A DNA stretch of 64,000 bases from Eledone cirrhosa (lineage: Eukaryota > Mollusca > Cephalopoda > Octopoda > Eledonidae). Numbering within the stretch: the first letter of the stretch is position 1; each line of letters starts with the position of its first letter. Below the pieces are notes generated by a model. The model did not search any database. It was not told the origin of the DNA and saw nothing but the letters and a program-made list of their open reading frames with translations. Below, in pieces: positions 1 to 14,524 of the stretch. The DNA is taken from assembly GCA_964016885.1 (NCBI GenBank), contig OZ024760.1, positions 3,262,189 to 3,326,188 on the forward strand. The letters run 5' to 3'. The translations under genes were made by a program, and so were the position numbers.

Positions 1-3000
1 TTGATGGTGTTATTCGTATTGTTATTACTGATTGTGGTATTGGTATTGTTAGTACCGATGGTGGTATTGTTAGTATTGTTAGTGCTGATGGTGGTATTGG
101 TATTGTTAGTACTGATGGTGTTATTGGTATTGTTAGTACTGATGGTGGTATTGGTATTGTTAGTACTGATGGTGTTATTGGTATTGTTAGTACTGATGGT
201 GGTATTGGTATTGTTAGTACTGATGGTGGTATTGGTATTGTTAGTGTTGATGGTGGTATTGGTATTGTTAGTGGCGATGGTGGTATTGGTATTGTTAGTA
301 CTGATGGTGGTATTGGTATTGTTAGTGCTGATGGTGGTATTGGTATTGTTAGTGGCGATGGTGGTATTGGTATTGTTAGTACTGATGGTGTTATTGGTAT
401 TGTTAGTGGTGATGGTGGTATTGGTATTGTTAGTACTGATGGTGGTATTGTTAGTGCTGATTGTGGTATTGGTATTGTTAGGATTGATGGTGGTATTGGT
501 ATTGTTAGTGCTGATGGTGGTATTGTTAGTGCTGATTGTGGTATTGTTAGTGCTGATTGTGGTATTGGTATTGTTAGGATCGATGGTGGTATTGGTATTG
601 TTAGTGCTGATGGTGGTATTGGTATTGTTAGTGCTGATGGTGGTATTGGTATTGTTAGTGCTGATGGTGGTATTGGTATTGTTAGTACTGATGGTGGTAT
701 TGGTATTGTTAGTGCTGATGGTTGTATTGGTATTGTTAGTGCTGATGGTGGTATTGGTATTGTTAGTACTGATGTTGGTATTGGTATTTTTAGTACTGAT
801 AGTGTTATTGGTATTGTTAGTACTGATGGTGGTATTGGTATTTTTAGTACTGATAGTGTTATTGGTATTGTTAGTACTGATGGTGTTATAGGTATTGTTA
901 GTGCTGATGGTGGTATTGGTATTGTTAGTGCTGATGGTGTTATTGGTATTGTTAGTGCTGATGGTGGTATTGTTAGTACTGATGGTGGTATTGGTATTGT
1001 TAGTACTGATGGTGGTATTGGTATTGTTAGTACTGATAGTGGTATTGTTAGTACTGATGGTGGTATTGGTATTGTTAGTACTGATGGTGGTATTGGTATT
1101 GTTAGTACTGATAGTGGTATTGTTAGTACTGATGGTGGTATTGGTATTGTTAGTACTGATGGTGGTATTGGTATTGTTAGTGCTGATGGTGTTATTGGTA
1201 TTGTTAGTGCTGATGGTGGTATTGTTAGTATTGTTAGTACTGATGGTGGTATTGGTATTGTTAGTGCTGATGGTGGTATTGGTATTGTTAGTACTGATGG
1301 TGGTATTGGTATTGTTAGTGCTGATGGTGGTATTGGTATTGTTAGTACTGATGGTGGTATTGGTATCGTTAGTGCTGATGGTGTTATTGGTATTGTTAGT
1401 GCTGATGGTGGTATTGTTAGTATTGTTAGTACTGATGGTGGTATTGGTATTGTTAGTGCTGATGGTGGTATTGTTAGTATTATTAGTACTGATGGTGGTA
1501 TTGGTATTGTTAGTACTGATGGTGGTATTGGTATTGTTAGTATTGATGGTGTTATTCGTATTGTTAGTACTGATGGTGGTATTGGTATTGTTAGTACCGA
1601 TGGTGGTATTGGTATTGTTAGTGCTGATGGTGTTATTGCTATTGTTAGTGCTGATGGTGGTATTGGTATTGTTAGTACTGATGGTGGTATTGGTATTGTT
1701 AGTACTGATGGTGGTATTGGTATTGTTAGTACTGATGGTGGTATTGGTATTGTTAGTACTGATGGTGGTATTGTTAGTATTGTTAGTGCTGATGGTGGTA
1801 TTGGTATTGTTAGTACTGATGGTGGTATTGGTATTGTTAGTACTGATGGTGTTATTGGTATTGTTAGTACTGATGGTGGTATTGGTATTGTTAGTACTGA
1901 TGGTGGTATTGGTATTGTTAGTGCTGATGGTGGTATTGGTATTGTTAGTGGCGATGGTGGTATTGGTATTGTTAGTACTGATGGTGGTATTGTTAGTGCT
2001 GATGGTGGTATTGGTATTGTTAGTACTGATGGTGGTATTGGTATTGTTAGTGCTGATGGTGTTATTGGTATTGTTAGTGCTGATGGTGGTATTGTTAGTA
2101 TTGTTAGTACTGATGGTGGTATTGGTATTGTTAGTGCTGATGGTGGTATTGTTAGTATTGTTAGTACTGATGGTGGTATTGGTATTGTTAGTACTGATGG
2201 TGGTATTGGTATTGTTAGTATTGATGGTGTTATTCGTATTGTTAGTACTGATGGTGGTATTGGTATTGTTAGTACCGATGGTGGTATTGGTATTGTTAGT
2301 GCTGATGGTGTTATTGGTATTGTTAAAGTTGATGGTGGTATTGGTATTGTTAGTGGCGATGGTGGTATTGGTATTGTTAGTACTGATGGTGTTATTGATA
2401 TTGTTAGTGCTGATGGTGGTATTGGTATTGTTAGTACTGATGGTGTTATTGGTATTGTTAGTGCTGATGGTGTTATTGGTATTGTTAGTGCTGATGGTGT
2501 TATTGGTATTGTTAGTGCTGATGGTGTTATTGGTATTGTTAGTACTGATGGTGTTATTGGTATTGTTAGTGCTGATGGTGTTATTGGTATTGTTAGTGCT
2601 GATGGTGGTATTGGTATTGTTAGTACTGATGGTGTTATTGGTATTGTTAGTGGTGATGGTGGTATTGGTATTGTTAGTACTGATGGTGTTATTGGTATTG
2701 TTAGTACTGATGGTGGTATTTTTATTGTTAGTATTGATGGTGTTATTCGTATTGTTATTACTGATTGTGGTATTGGTATTGTTAGTACCGATGGTGGTAT
2801 TGTTAGTATTGTTAGTGCTGATGGTGGTATTGGTATTGTTAGTACTGATGGTGTTATTGGTATTGTTAGTACTGATGGTGGTATTGGTATTGTTAGTACT
2901 GATGGTGTTATTGGTATTGTTAGTACTGATGGTGGTATTGGTATTGTTAGTACTGATGGTGGTATTGGTATTGTTAGTGCTGATGGTGGTATTGGTATTG

Positions 3001-4556
3001 TTAGTGGCGATGGTGGTATTGGTATTGTTAGTACTGATGGTGGTATTGGTATTGTTAGTGCTGATGGTGGTATTGGTATTGTTAGTGGCGATGGTGGTAT
3101 TGGTATTGTTAGTACTGATGGTGTTATTGGTATTGTTAGTGGTGATGGTGGTATTGGTATTGTTAGTACTGATGGTGGTATTGTTAGTGCTGATTGTGGT
3201 ATTGGTATTGTTAGGATTGATGGTGGTATTGGTATTGTTAGTGCTGATGGTGGTATTGTTAGTGCTGATTGTGGTATTGTTAGTGCTGATTGTGGTATTG
3301 GTATTGTTAGGATCGATGGTGGTATTGGTATTGTTAGTGCTGATGGTGGTATTGTTAGTGCTGATGGTGGTATTGTTAGTGCTGATTGTGGTATTGGTAT
3401 TGTTAGGATCGATGCTGGTATTGGTATTGTTAGTGCTGATGGTGGTATTGGTATTGTTAGTGCTGATAGTGGTATTGGTATTGTTCGTACTGATTGTGGT
3501 ATTGTTAGTGCTGATGGTGGTATTGGTATTGTTAGTGGCGATGGTGGTATTGGTATTGTTAGTACTGATGGTGTTATTGATATTTTTAGTGCTGATGGTG
3601 GTATTGGTATTGTTAGTGGTGATGGTGGTATTGGTATTGTTAGTGGCGATGGTGGTATTGGTATTGTTAGTACTGATGGTGGTATTGGTATTGTTAGTGC
3701 TGATGGTGGTATTGGTATTGTTAGTGCTGATGGTGGTATTGGTATTGTTAGTGCTGATGGTGTTATTGGTATTGTTAGTGCTGATGGTGGTATTGGTATT
3801 GTTAGTACTGATGGTCTTATTGGTATTGTTAGTACTGATGGTGTTATTGGTATTGTTAGTACTGATGGTGTTATTGGTATTGTTAGTGGTGATGGTGGTA
3901 TTGGTATTGTTAGTACTGATGGTGGTATTGGTATTGTTAGTACTGATGGTGGTATTGGTATTGTTAGTGCTGATGGTGTTATTGGTATTGTTAGTGCTGA
4001 TGGTGTTATTGGTATTGTTAGTGCTGATGGTCTTATTGGTATTGTTAGTACTGATGGTGTTATTGGTATTGTTAGTGCTGATGGTGTTATTGGTATTGTT
4101 AGTGCTGATGGTGGTATTGGTATTGTTAGTACTGATGGTGTTATTGGTATTGTTAGTGGTGATGGTGGTATTGGTATTGTTAGTACTGATGGTGTTATTG
4201 GTATTGTTAGTACTGATGGTGTTATTGGTATTGTTAGTGCTGATGGTGTTATTGGTATTGTTAGTACTGATGGTGTTATTGGTATTGTTAGTGCTGATGG
4301 TGTTATTGGTATTGTTATTGCTGATGGTGTTATTGGTATTGTTAGTGCTGATGGTGGTATTGGTATTGTTAGTACTGATGGTGTTATTGGTATTGTTAGT
4401 GGTGATGGTGGTATTGGTATTGTTAGTACTGATGGTGGTATTGTTAGTGCTGATGGTGGTATTGGTATTGTTAGTACTGATGGTGGTATTGTTAGTGCTG
4501 ATGGTGGTATTGGTATTGTTAGTACTGATGGTGGTATTGGTATTGTTAGTGCTGAT

Positions 4557-5162
4557 GGTGGTCATGGTGTTGTTAGTACTGATGGTGGTATTGGTATTGT
4601 TAGTACTGATGGTGGTATTGGTATTGTTAGTGCTGATGGTGTTATTGGTATTCTTAGTACTGATGGTGGTATTGGTATTGTTAGTGCTGATGGTGGTATT
4701 GTTAGTACTGATGGTGGTATTGGTATTGTTAGTACTGATGGTGGTATTGGTATTGTTAGTACTGATGGCGGTATTGGTATTGTTAGGATTGATGGTGGTA
4801 TTGGTATCGTTAGTACTGATGGTGGTATTGGTATCGTTAATGGTGATGGTGGTATTGGTATTGTTAGTACTGATGGTGGTATTAGTATTGTTAGTGCTGA
4901 TGGTGGTATTGGTATTGTTAGGATTGATGGTGGTATTGGTATTGTTAGTACTGATGGTGGTATTGGTATCGTTAATGGTGATGCTGGTATTGGTATTGTT
5001 AGTACTGACGTTGATATTGGTATCGTTAGTACTGATAGTGGTATTGGTATTCTTAGTACTGATGGTGGTATTGGTATTGTTAGTGGTGATGGTGGTATTG
5101 GTATTGTTAGTGCTGATGGTGGTATTGGTATTGTTAGTGCTGGTGGTGGTACTGGTGTTGTT
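4557..5162 (+). repeat. H module copy 1 (606 bp)
   Basis: The module starts at GGHGVV (GGTCATGG, CAT at 4,563) and ends at SAGGGTGVV. Ordered marks between are VRID units, ILSTD, a 21-bp unit, VNGD, ISIVSAD, VRID, VNGDAG, STDVDIGIV and STDSGIGILS. This copy is one unit shorter than the 633-bp form: the first VRID unit after the left end is missing. Confidence 0.85.
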
Positions 5163-7787
5163 AGTGCTGATGGTGGTATTGGTATTGTTAGTGCTGATGG
5201 TGGTATTGGTATTGTTAGTGCTGATGGTGGTATTTGTATTGTTAGTGGTGAAGGTGGTATTGGTATTGTTAGTACCGATGGTGGTATTGGTATCGTTAAT
5301 GGTGATGGTGGTATTGGTATTGTTAGTACTGACGTTGATATTGGTATCGTTAGTACTGATGGTGGTATTGGTATTGTTAGTACTGATGGTGGTATTAGTA
5401 TTGTTAGTACTGATGGTGGTATTGGTATCGTTAGTGTTGATGGTGTTATTGGTATTGTTAGTACTGATGGTGTTATATGTATTGTTAGTACTGATGGTGG
5501 TATTGGTATTGTTAGTACTGATGGTGGTATTGGTATTGTTAGTACTGATGGTGGTATTGGTATTGTTAGTACTGATGGTGGTATTGGTATTGTTAGTACT
5601 GATGGTGGTATTGGTATTGTTAGTACTGATGGTGGTATTGGTATTGTTAGTACTGATGGTGGTATTGGTATCGTTAATGGTGATGGTGGTATTGGTATTG
5701 TTAGTACCGATGGTGGTATTGGTATTGTTAGTGCTGATGGTGGTATTGTTAGTATTGTTAGTACTGATGGTGGTATTGGTATTGTTAGTACTGATGGTGG
5801 TATTGGTATTGTTAGTATTGATGGTGTTATTCGTATTGTTAGTACTGATGGTGGTATTGGTATTGTTAGTACCGATGGTGGTATTGGTATTGTTAGTGCT
5901 GATGGTGTTATTGGTATTGTTAGAGTTGATGGTGGTATTGGTATTGTTAGTGGCGATGGTGGTATTGGTATTGTTAGTACTGATGGTGTTATTGATATTG
6001 TTAGTGCTGATGGTGGTATTGGTATTGTTAGTACTGATGCTGTTATTGGTATTGTTAGTGCTGATGGTGTTATTGGTATTGTTAGTGCTGATGGTGTTAT
6101 TGGTATTGTTAGTGCTGATGGTGTTATTGGTATTGTTAGTACTGATGGTGTTATTGGTATTGTTAGTGCTGATGGTGTTATTGGTATTGTTAGTGCTGAT
6201 GGTGGTATTGGTATTGTTAGTACTGATGGTGTTATTGGTATTGTTAGTGGTGATGGTGGTATTGGTATTGTTAGTACTGATGGTGTTATTGGTATTGTTA
6301 GTACTGATGGTGGTATTTTTATTGTTAGTATTGATGGTGTTATTCGTATTGTTATTACTGATGGTGGTATTGGTATTGTTAGTACCGATGGTGGTATTGT
6401 TAGTATTGTTAGTGCTGATGGTGGTATTGGTATTGTTAGTACTGATGGTGTTATTGGTATTGTTAGTACTGATGGTGGTATGGGTATTGTTAGTACTGAT
6501 GGTGTTATTGGTATTGTTAGTACTGATGGTGGTATTGGTATTGTTAGTACTGATGGTGGTATTGGTATTGTTAGTGCTGATGGTGGTATTGGTATTGTTA
6601 GTGGCGATGGTGGTATTGGTATTGTTAGTACTGATGGTGGTATTGGTATTGTTAGTGCTGATGGTGGTATTGGTATTGTTAGTGGCGATGGTGGTATTGG
6701 TATTGTTAGTACTGATGGTGTTATTGGTATTGTTAGTGGTGATGGTGGTATTGGTATTGTTAGTACTGATGGTGGTATTGTTAGTGCTGATTGTGGTATT
6801 GGTATTGTTAGGATTGATGGTGGTATTGGTATTGTTAGTGCTGATGGTGGTATTGTTAGTGCTGATTGTGGTATTGGTATTGTTAGGATCGATGGTGGTA
6901 TTGGTATTGTTAGTGCTGATGGTGGTATTGGTATTGTTAGTGCTGATAGTGGTATTGGTATTGTTAGTACTGATGGTGGTATTGTTAGTACTGATTGTGG
7001 TATTGTTAGTGCTGATGGTGGTATTGGTATTGTTTGTGGCGATGGTGGTATTGGTATTGTTAGTACTGATGGTGTTATTGATATTTTTAGTGCTGATGGT
7101 GGTATTGGTATTGTTAGTGGTGATGGTGGTATTGGTATTGTTAGTGGCGATGGTGGTATTGGTATTGTTAGTACTGATGGTGGTATTGGTATTGTTAGTG
7201 CTGATGGTGGTATTGGTATTGTTAGTGCTGATGGTGGTATTGGTATTGTTAGTGCTGATGGTGTTATTGGTATTGTTAGTGCTGATGGTGGTATTGGTAT
7301 TGTTAGTACTGATGGTGTTATTGGTATTGTTAGTGCTGATGGTGTTATTGGTATTGTTAGTGCTGATGGTGGTATTGGTATTGTTAGTGCTGATGGTGTT
7401 ATTGGTATTGTTAGTACTTATGGTGGTATTGGTATTGTTAGTACTGATGGTGGTATTGGTATTGTTAGTGCTGATGGTGTTATTGGTATTGTTAGTGGTG
7501 ATGGTGTTATTGGTATTGTTAGTGCTGATGGTGTTATTGGTATTGTTAGTGCTGATGGTGTTATTGGTATTGTTAGTGCTGATGGTGGTATTGGTATTGT
7601 TAGTACTGATGGTGTTATTGGTATTGTTAGTGGTGATGGTGGTATTGGTATTGTTAGTACTGATGGTGGTATTGTTAGTGCTGATGGTGGTATTGGTATT
7701 GTTAGTACTGATGGTGGTATTGTTAGTGCTGATGGTGGTATTGGTATTGTTAGTGCTGATGGTGGTATTGGTATTGTTAGTGCTGAT

Positions 7788-8420
7788 GGTGGTCATGGTG
7801 TTGTTAGTACTGATGGTGGTATTGGTATTGTTAGTACTGATGGTGGTATTGGTATTGTTAGGATTGATGGTGGTATTGGTATTGTTAGTGCTGATGGTGT
7901 TATTGGTATTCTTAGTACTGATGGTGGTATTGGTATTGTTAGTACTGATGGTGGTATTGTTAGTACTGATGGTGGTATTGGTATTGTTAGTACTGATGGT
8001 GGTATTGGTATTGTTAGTACTGATGGCGGTATTGGTATTGTTAGGATTGATGGTGGTATTGGTATCGTTAGTACTGATGGTGGTATTGGTATCGTTAATG
8101 GTGATGGTGGTATTGGTATTGTTAGTACTGATGGTGGTATTAGTATTGTTAGTGCTGATGGTGGTATTGGTATTGTTAGGATTGATGGTGGTATTGGTAT
8201 TGTTAGTACTGATGGTGGTATTGGTATCGTTAATGGTGATGCTGGTATTGGTATTGTTAGTACTGACGTTGATATTGGTATCGTTAGTACTGATAGTGGT
8301 ATTGGTATTCTTAGTACTGATGGTGGTATTGGTATTGTTAGTGGTGATGGTGGTATTGGTATTCTTAGTGCTGATGGTGGTATTGGTATTGTTAGTGCTG
8401 GTGGTGGTACTGGTGTTGTT
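7788..8420 (+). repeat. H module copy 2 (633 bp)
   Basis: Full form: 22 units of 27 bp, one of 21 bp and an 18-bp end. It has GILSAD before the end unit, a change shared with copy 4. Confidence 0.85.
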
Positions 8421-10268
8421 AGTGCTGATGGTGGTATTGGTATTGTTAGTGCTGATGGTGGTATTGGTATTGTTAGTGCTGATGGTGGTATTTGTATTGT
8501 TAGTGGTGAAGGTGGTATTGGTATTGTTAGTACCGATGGTGGTATTGGTATCGTTAATGGTGATGGTGGTATTGGTATTGTTAGTACTGACGTTGATATT
8601 GGTATCGTTAGTACTGATGGTGGTATTGGTATTGTTAGTACTAATGGTGGTATTGGTATCGTTAGTGCTGATGGTGTTATTGGTATTGTTAGTACTGATG
8701 GTGTTATATGTATTGTTAGTACTGATGGTGGTATTGGTATTGTTAGTACTGATGGTGGTATTGGTATTGTTAGTACTGATGGTGGTATTGGTATTGTTAG
8801 TACTGATGGTGGTATTGGTATTGTTAGTACTGATGGTGGTATTGGTATTGTTAGTACTGATGGTGGTATTGGTATTGTTAGTACTGATGGTGGTATTGGT
8901 ATTGTTAGTACTGATGGTGGTATTGGTATTGTTAGTACTGATGGTGGTATTGGTATTGTTAGTGGTGATGGTGGTATTGGTATTGTTAGTGCTGATGGTG
9001 GTATTGGTATTGTTAGTGTTGATGGTGGTATTGGTATTGTTAGTGCTGATGGTGGTATTGGTATTGTTAGTGCTGATGGTGGTATTGGTATTGTTAGTAC
9101 TGATGGTGGTGTTGTTAGTACTGATTGTGGTATTGTTAGTGCTGATGGTGGTATTGGTATTGTTAGTGGCGATGGTGGTATTGGTATTGTTAGTACTGAT
9201 GGTGTTATTGATATTGTTAGTGCTGATGGTGGTATTGGTATTGTTAGTACCGATGGTGTTATTGGTATTGTTAGTGGTGATGGTGGTATTGGTATTGTTA
9301 GTGGCGATGGTGGTATTGGTATTGTTAGTACTGATGGTGGTATTGGTATTGTTAGTGCTGATGGTGGTATTGGTATTGTTAGTGCTGATGGTGGTATTGG
9401 TATTGTTAGTGCTGATGGTGTTATTGGTATTGTTAGTGCTGATGGTGGTATTGGTATTGTTAGTACTGATGGTGTTATTGGTATTGTTAGTGCTGATGGT
9501 GTTATTGGTATTGTTAGTGCTGATGGTGGTATTGGTATTGTTAGTGCTGATGGTGTTATTGGTATTGTTAGTACTGATGTTGGTATTGGTATTGTTAGTA
9601 CTGATGGTGGTATTGGTATTGTTAGTGCTGATGGTGTTATTGGTATTGTTAGTGCTGATGGTGTTATTGGTATTGTTAGTGCTGATGGTGTTATTGGTAT
9701 TCTTAGTGCTGATGGTGTTATTGGTATTGTTAGTACTGATGGTGTTATTGGTATTGTTAGTGCTGATGGTGTTATTGGTATTGTTAGTGCTGATGGTGGT
9801 ATTGGTATTGTTAGTACTGATGGTGTTATTGGTATTGTTAGTGGTGATGGTGGTATTGGTATTGTTAGTACTGATGGTGTTATTGGTATTGTTAGTACTG
9901 ACGGTGTTATTGGTATTGTTAGTGCTGATGGTGTTATTGGTATTGTTAGCACTGATGGTGTTATTGGTATTGTTAGTGCTGATGGTGTTATTGGTATTGT
10001 TAGTGCTGATGGTGGTATTGGTATTGTTAGTGCTGATGGTGTTATTGGTATTGTTATTGCTGATGGTGTTATTGGTATTGTTAGTGCTGATGGTGGTATT
10101 GTTATTGTTAGTACTGATGGTGTTATTGGTATTGTTAGTGGTGATGGTGGTATTGGTATTGTTAGTACTGATGGTGGTATTGTTAGTGCTGATGGTGGTA
10201 TTGGTATTGTTAGTACGGATGGTGGTATTGTTAGTGCTGATGGTGGTATTGGTATTGTTAGTGCTGAT

Positions 10269-10901
10269 GGTGGTCATGGTGTTGTTAGTACTGATGGTGG
10301 TATTGGTATTGTTAGTACTGATGGTGGTATTGGTATTGTTAGGATTGATGGTGGTATTGGTATTGTTAGTGCTGATGGTGTTATTGGTATTCTTAGTACT
10401 GATGGTGGTATTGGTATTGTTAGTACTGATGGTGGTATTGTTAGTACTGATGGTGGTATTGGTATTGTTAGTACTGATGGTGGTATTGGTATTGTTAGTA
10501 CTGATGGCGGTATTGGTATTGTTAGGATTGATGGTGGTATTGGTATCGTTAGTACTGATGGTGGTATTGGTATCGTTAATGGTGATGGTGGTATTGGTAT
10601 TGTTAGTACTGATGGTGGTATTAGTATTGTTAGTGCTGATGGTGGTATTGGTATTGTTAGGATTGATGGTGGTATTGGTATTGTTAGTACTGATGGTGGT
10701 ATTGGTATCGTTAATGGTGATGCTGGTATTGGTATTGTTAGTTCTGACGTTGATATTGGTATCGTTAGTACTGATAGTGGTATTGGTATTCTTAGTACTG
10801 ATGTTGGTATTGGTATTGTTAGTGGTGATGGTGGTATTGGTATTGTTAGTGCTGATGGTGGTATTGGTATTGTTAGTGCTGGTGGTGGTACTGGTGTTGT
10901 T
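10269..10901 (+). repeat. H module copy 3 (633 bp)
   Basis: Full form with SSDVD in place of STDVD and ILSTDVG near the right end; both changes are shared with copies 5, 6 and 7. Confidence 0.85.
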
Positions 10902-11869
10902 AGTGCTGATGGTGGTATTGGTATTGTTAGTGCAGATGGTGGTATTGGTATTGTTAGTGCTGATGGTGGTATTGGTATTGTTAGTGGTGATGGTGGTATT
11001 GGTATTGTTAGTGCTGATGGTGGTATTTGTATTGTTAGTGGTGAAGGTGGTATTGGTATTGTTAGTACTGATGGTGGTATTGGTATCGTTAATGGTGATG
11101 GTGGTATTGGTATTGTTAGTACTGATGGTGGTATTGGTATCGTTAATGGTGATGGTGGTATTGGTATTGTTAGTACTGATGGTGGTATTGGTATTGTTAG
11201 TACTGACGTTGATATTGGTATCGTTAGTACTGATGGTGGTATTGGTATTGTTAGTACTGATGGTGGTATTAGTATTGTTAGTACTGATGGTGGTATTGGT
11301 ATCGTTAGTGCTGATGGTGTTATTGGTATTGTTAGTACTGATGGTGTTATATGTATTGTTAGTACTGATGGTGGTATTGGTATTGTTAGTACTGATGGTG
11401 GTATTGGTATTGTTAGTGGTGATGGTGGTATTGGTATTGTTAGTGCTGATGGTGGTATTGGTATTGTTAGTGTTGATGGTGGTATTGGTATTGTTAGTGC
11501 TGATGGTGGTATTGGTATTGTTAGTGCTAATGGTGGTATTGGTATTGTTAGTTCTGATGGTGTTATTGGTATTGTTAGTGGTGAAGGTGGTATTGGTATT
11601 GTTAGTGGTGAAGGTGGTATTGGTATTGTTAGTGCTGATGGTGGTATTGGTATTGTTAGTGGTGAAGGTGGTATTGGTATTGTTAGTGCTGATGGTGGTA
11701 TTGGTATTGTTAGTGGTGAAGGTGGTATTGGTATTGTTAATGGTGATGGTGTTATCGGTATTGTTAGTACTGATGGTGGTATTGGTATTGTTAGTGCTGA
11801 TGGTGGTATTGGTATTGTTGGTACTGATGGTGATATTGGTATTGTTAGTGCTGATGGTGGTATTGGTAT

Positions 11870-11875
11870 TGTAAG
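11870..11875 (+). other. Second GTAAGT site 188 bp before block end
   Basis: A T-to-A change turns GTTAGT into GTAAGT. In the LVL frame this makes TAA (11,872-11,874). Equivalent sites end at 22,529, 26,428, 34,755, 35,930, 40,090 and 41,265, each 188 bp before the junction TAA, and there is one extra at 30,408. Blocks VIII to XI lack it. It matches the eukaryotic 5' splice-site consensus but no transcript evidence is available here. Confidence 0.7.
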
Positions 11876-12014
11876 TGCTGATGGTGGTATTGGTATTGTT
11901 AGTGCTGATGGTGGTATTGGTATTGTTAGTACTGATGGTGATATTGGTATTGTTAGTGCTGATGGTGGTATTGGTATTGTTAGTACTGATGGTGGTATTG
12001 GTATTGTTAGTACT

Positions 12015-12062
12015 GATGGTGGTATTGTATTGTTAGTACTGATGGTGGTATTGGTACTGTAA
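12015..12062 (+). other. Block junction: unit lacking one G, then TAA inside GTAAGT (11 copies)
   Basis: In this unit GGTATT is reduced to GTATT, giving 26 bp. The GIV frame therefore continues as VLLVLMVVLVL and stops at TAA, which is part of GTACTGTAAGT. The same junction ends at 12,062, 22,717, 26,616, 34,943, 36,118, 40,278, 41,453, 45,058, 49,398, 52,433 and 58,517. The GIV phase after the junction corresponds to the stop-rich third frame before it, so each block holds its own stop-to-stop GIV frame. Shared descent by duplication explains the identity of the copies. Confidence 0.9.
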
Positions 12063-14524
12063 GTGCTGATGGTGGTATTGGTGTTGTTAGTACTGATGGT
12101 GGTATTGGTATTGTTAGTACTGATGGTGGTATTAGTATTGTTAGTACTGATGGTGGTATTGGTATCGTTAGTGTTGATGGTGTTATTGGTATTGTTAGTA
12201 CTGATGGTGTTATATGTATTGTTAGTACTGATGGTGGTATTGGTATTGTTAGTACTGATGGTGGTATTGGTATTGTTAGTACTGATGGTGGTATTGGTAT
12301 TGTTAGTACTGATGGTGGTATTGGTATTGTTAGTACTGATGGTGGTATTGGTATTGTTAGTACTGATGGTGGTATTGGTATTGTTAGTACTGATGGTGGT
12401 ATTGGTATCGTTAATGGTGATGGTGGTATTGGTATTGTTAGTACCGATGGTGGTATTGGTATTGTTAGTGCTGATGGTGGTATTGTTAGTATTGTTAGTA
12501 CTGATGGTGGTATTGGTATTGTTAGTACTGATGGTGGTATTGGTATTGTTAGTATTGATGGTGTTATTCGTATTGTTAGTACTGATGGTGGTATTGGTAT
12601 TGTTAGTACCGATGGTGGTATTGGTATTGTTAGTGCTGATGGTGTTATTGGTATTGTTAGAGTTGATGGTGGTATTGGTATTGTTAGTGGCGATGGTGGT
12701 ATTGGTATTGTTAGTACTGATGGTGTTATTGATATTGTTAGTGCTGATGGTGGTATTGGTATTGTTAGTACTGATGCTGTTATTGGTATTGTTAGTGCTG
12801 ATGGTGTTATTGGTATTGTTAGTGCTGATGGTGTTATTGGTATTGTTAGTGCTGATGGTGTTATTGGTATTGTTAGTACTGATGGTGTTATTGGTATTGT
12901 TAGTGCTGATGGTGTTATTGGTATTGTTAGTGCTGATGGTGGTATTGGTATTGTTAGTACTGATGGTGTTATTGGTATTGTTAGTGGTGATGGTGGTATT
13001 GGTATTGTTAGTACTGATGGTGTTATTGGTATTGTTAGTACTGATGGTGGTATTTTTATTGTTAGTATTGATGGTGTTATTCGTATTGTTATTACTGATG
13101 GTGGTATTGGTATTGTTAGTACCGATGGTGGTATTGTTAGTATTGTTAGTGCTGATGGTGGTATTGGTATTGTTAGTACTGATGGTGTTATTGGTATTGT
13201 TAGTACTGATGGTGGTATTGGTATTGTTAGTACTGATGGTGTTATTGGTATTGTTAGTACTGATGGTGGTATTGGTATTGTTAGTACTGATGGTGGTATT
13301 GGTATTGTTAGTGCTGATGGTGGTATTGGTATTGTTAGTGGCGATGGTGGTATTGGTATTGTTAGTACTGATGGTGGTATTGGTATTGTTAGTGCTGATG
13401 GTGGTATTGGTATTGTTAGTGGCGATGGTGGTATTGGTATTGTTAGTACTGATGGTGTTATTGGTATTGTTAGTGGTGATGGTGGTATTGGTATTGTTAG
13501 TACTGATGGTGGTATTGTTAGTGCTGATTGTGGTATTGGTATTGTTAGGATTGATGGTGGTATTGGTATTGTTAGTGCTGATGGTGGTATTGTTAGTGCT
13601 GATTGTGGTATTGGTATTGTTAGGATCGATGGTGGTATTGGTATTGTTAGTGCTGATGGTGGTATTGGTATCGTTAGTGCTGATAGTGGTATTGGTATTG
13701 TTAGTACTGATGGTGGTATTGTTAGTACTGATTGTGGTATTGTTAGTGCTGATGGTGGTATTGGTATTGTTAGTGGCGATGGTGGTATTGGTATTGTTAG
13801 TACTGATGGTGTTATTGATATTTTTAGTGCTGATGGTGGTATTGGTATTGTTAGTGGTGATGGTGGTATTGGTATTGTTAGTGGCGATGGTGGTATTGGT
13901 ATTGTTAGTACTGATGGTGGTATTGGTATTGTTAGTGCTGATGGTGGTATTGGTATTGTTAGTGCTGATGGTGGTATTGGTATTGTTAGTGCTGATGGTG
14001 TTATTGGTATTGTTAGTGCTGATGGTGGTATTGGTATTGTTAGTACTGATGGTGTTATTGGTATTGTTAGTGCTGATGGTGTTATTGGTATTGTTAGTGC
14101 TGATGGTGGTATTGGTATTGTTAGTGCTGATGGTGTTATTGGTATTGTTAGTACTGATGGTGGTATTGGTATTGTTAGTACTGATGGTGGTATTGGTATT
14201 GTTAGTGCTGATGGTGTTATTGGTATTGTTAGTGGTGATGGTGTTATTGGTATTGTTAGTGCTGATGGTGTTATTGGTATTGTTAGTGCTGATGGTGTTA
14301 TTGGTATTGTTAGTGCTGATGGTGGTATTGGTATTGTTAGTACTGATGGTGTTATTGGTATTGTTAGTGGTGATGGTGGTATTGGTATTGTTAGTACTGA
14401 TGGTGGTATTGTTAGTGCTGATGGTGGTATTGGTATTGTTAGTACTGATGGTGGTATTGTTAGTGCTGATGGTGGTATTGGTATTGTTAGTGCTGATGGT
14501 GGTATTGGTATTGTTAGTGCTGAT

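Larger units (their letters stand above)
1..12062 (+). repeat. Block I (left-truncated, at least 12.06 kb)
   Basis: This block runs from the window edge to the first junction (TAA at 12,060-12,062). I noticed no stop and no length change that is not a multiple of three from position 3 to the missing G near 12,027, so the GIV frame is open throughout. Its only ATG is a substituted Ile codon at 6,480. The overlapping LVL frame (MVVLVLLVL repeats) is closed only by TAG at 889-891 and TAA at 11,872-11,874. H modules start at 4,557, 7,788 and 10,269. The left part is rich in DGVIGI, VRID and IRIV variants. It is interpreted as satellite, not a gene, because openness is built into the unit. Confidence 0.85.
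1..13700 (+). repeat. Left-hand subfamily with IRIVITD marker (four copies)
   Basis: The marker SIDGVIRIVITD, with FIVSIDGV before it in the complete copies, begins at 1 (cut by the window edge), 2,734, 6,331 and 13,068. Each is followed by several hundred bases of matching unit order that include a short IVSIVS (30-bp) unit, SGD units and GATTGT/VRID units. A related marker with IRIVSTD occurs near 1,541, 2,218, 5,816 and 12,553. Neither marker was seen to the right of 13.1 kb. Confidence 0.7.

Noticed and set aside
6480..12062. A real GIV-frame gene starting at the ATG at 6,480 (and similar at 26,071, 33,993, 39,328, 53,570 and 60,167).
   Set aside because: Each ATG is a single substitution of an Ile or Val codon in the middle of the array, with no change in sequence around it and the same frame open upstream.
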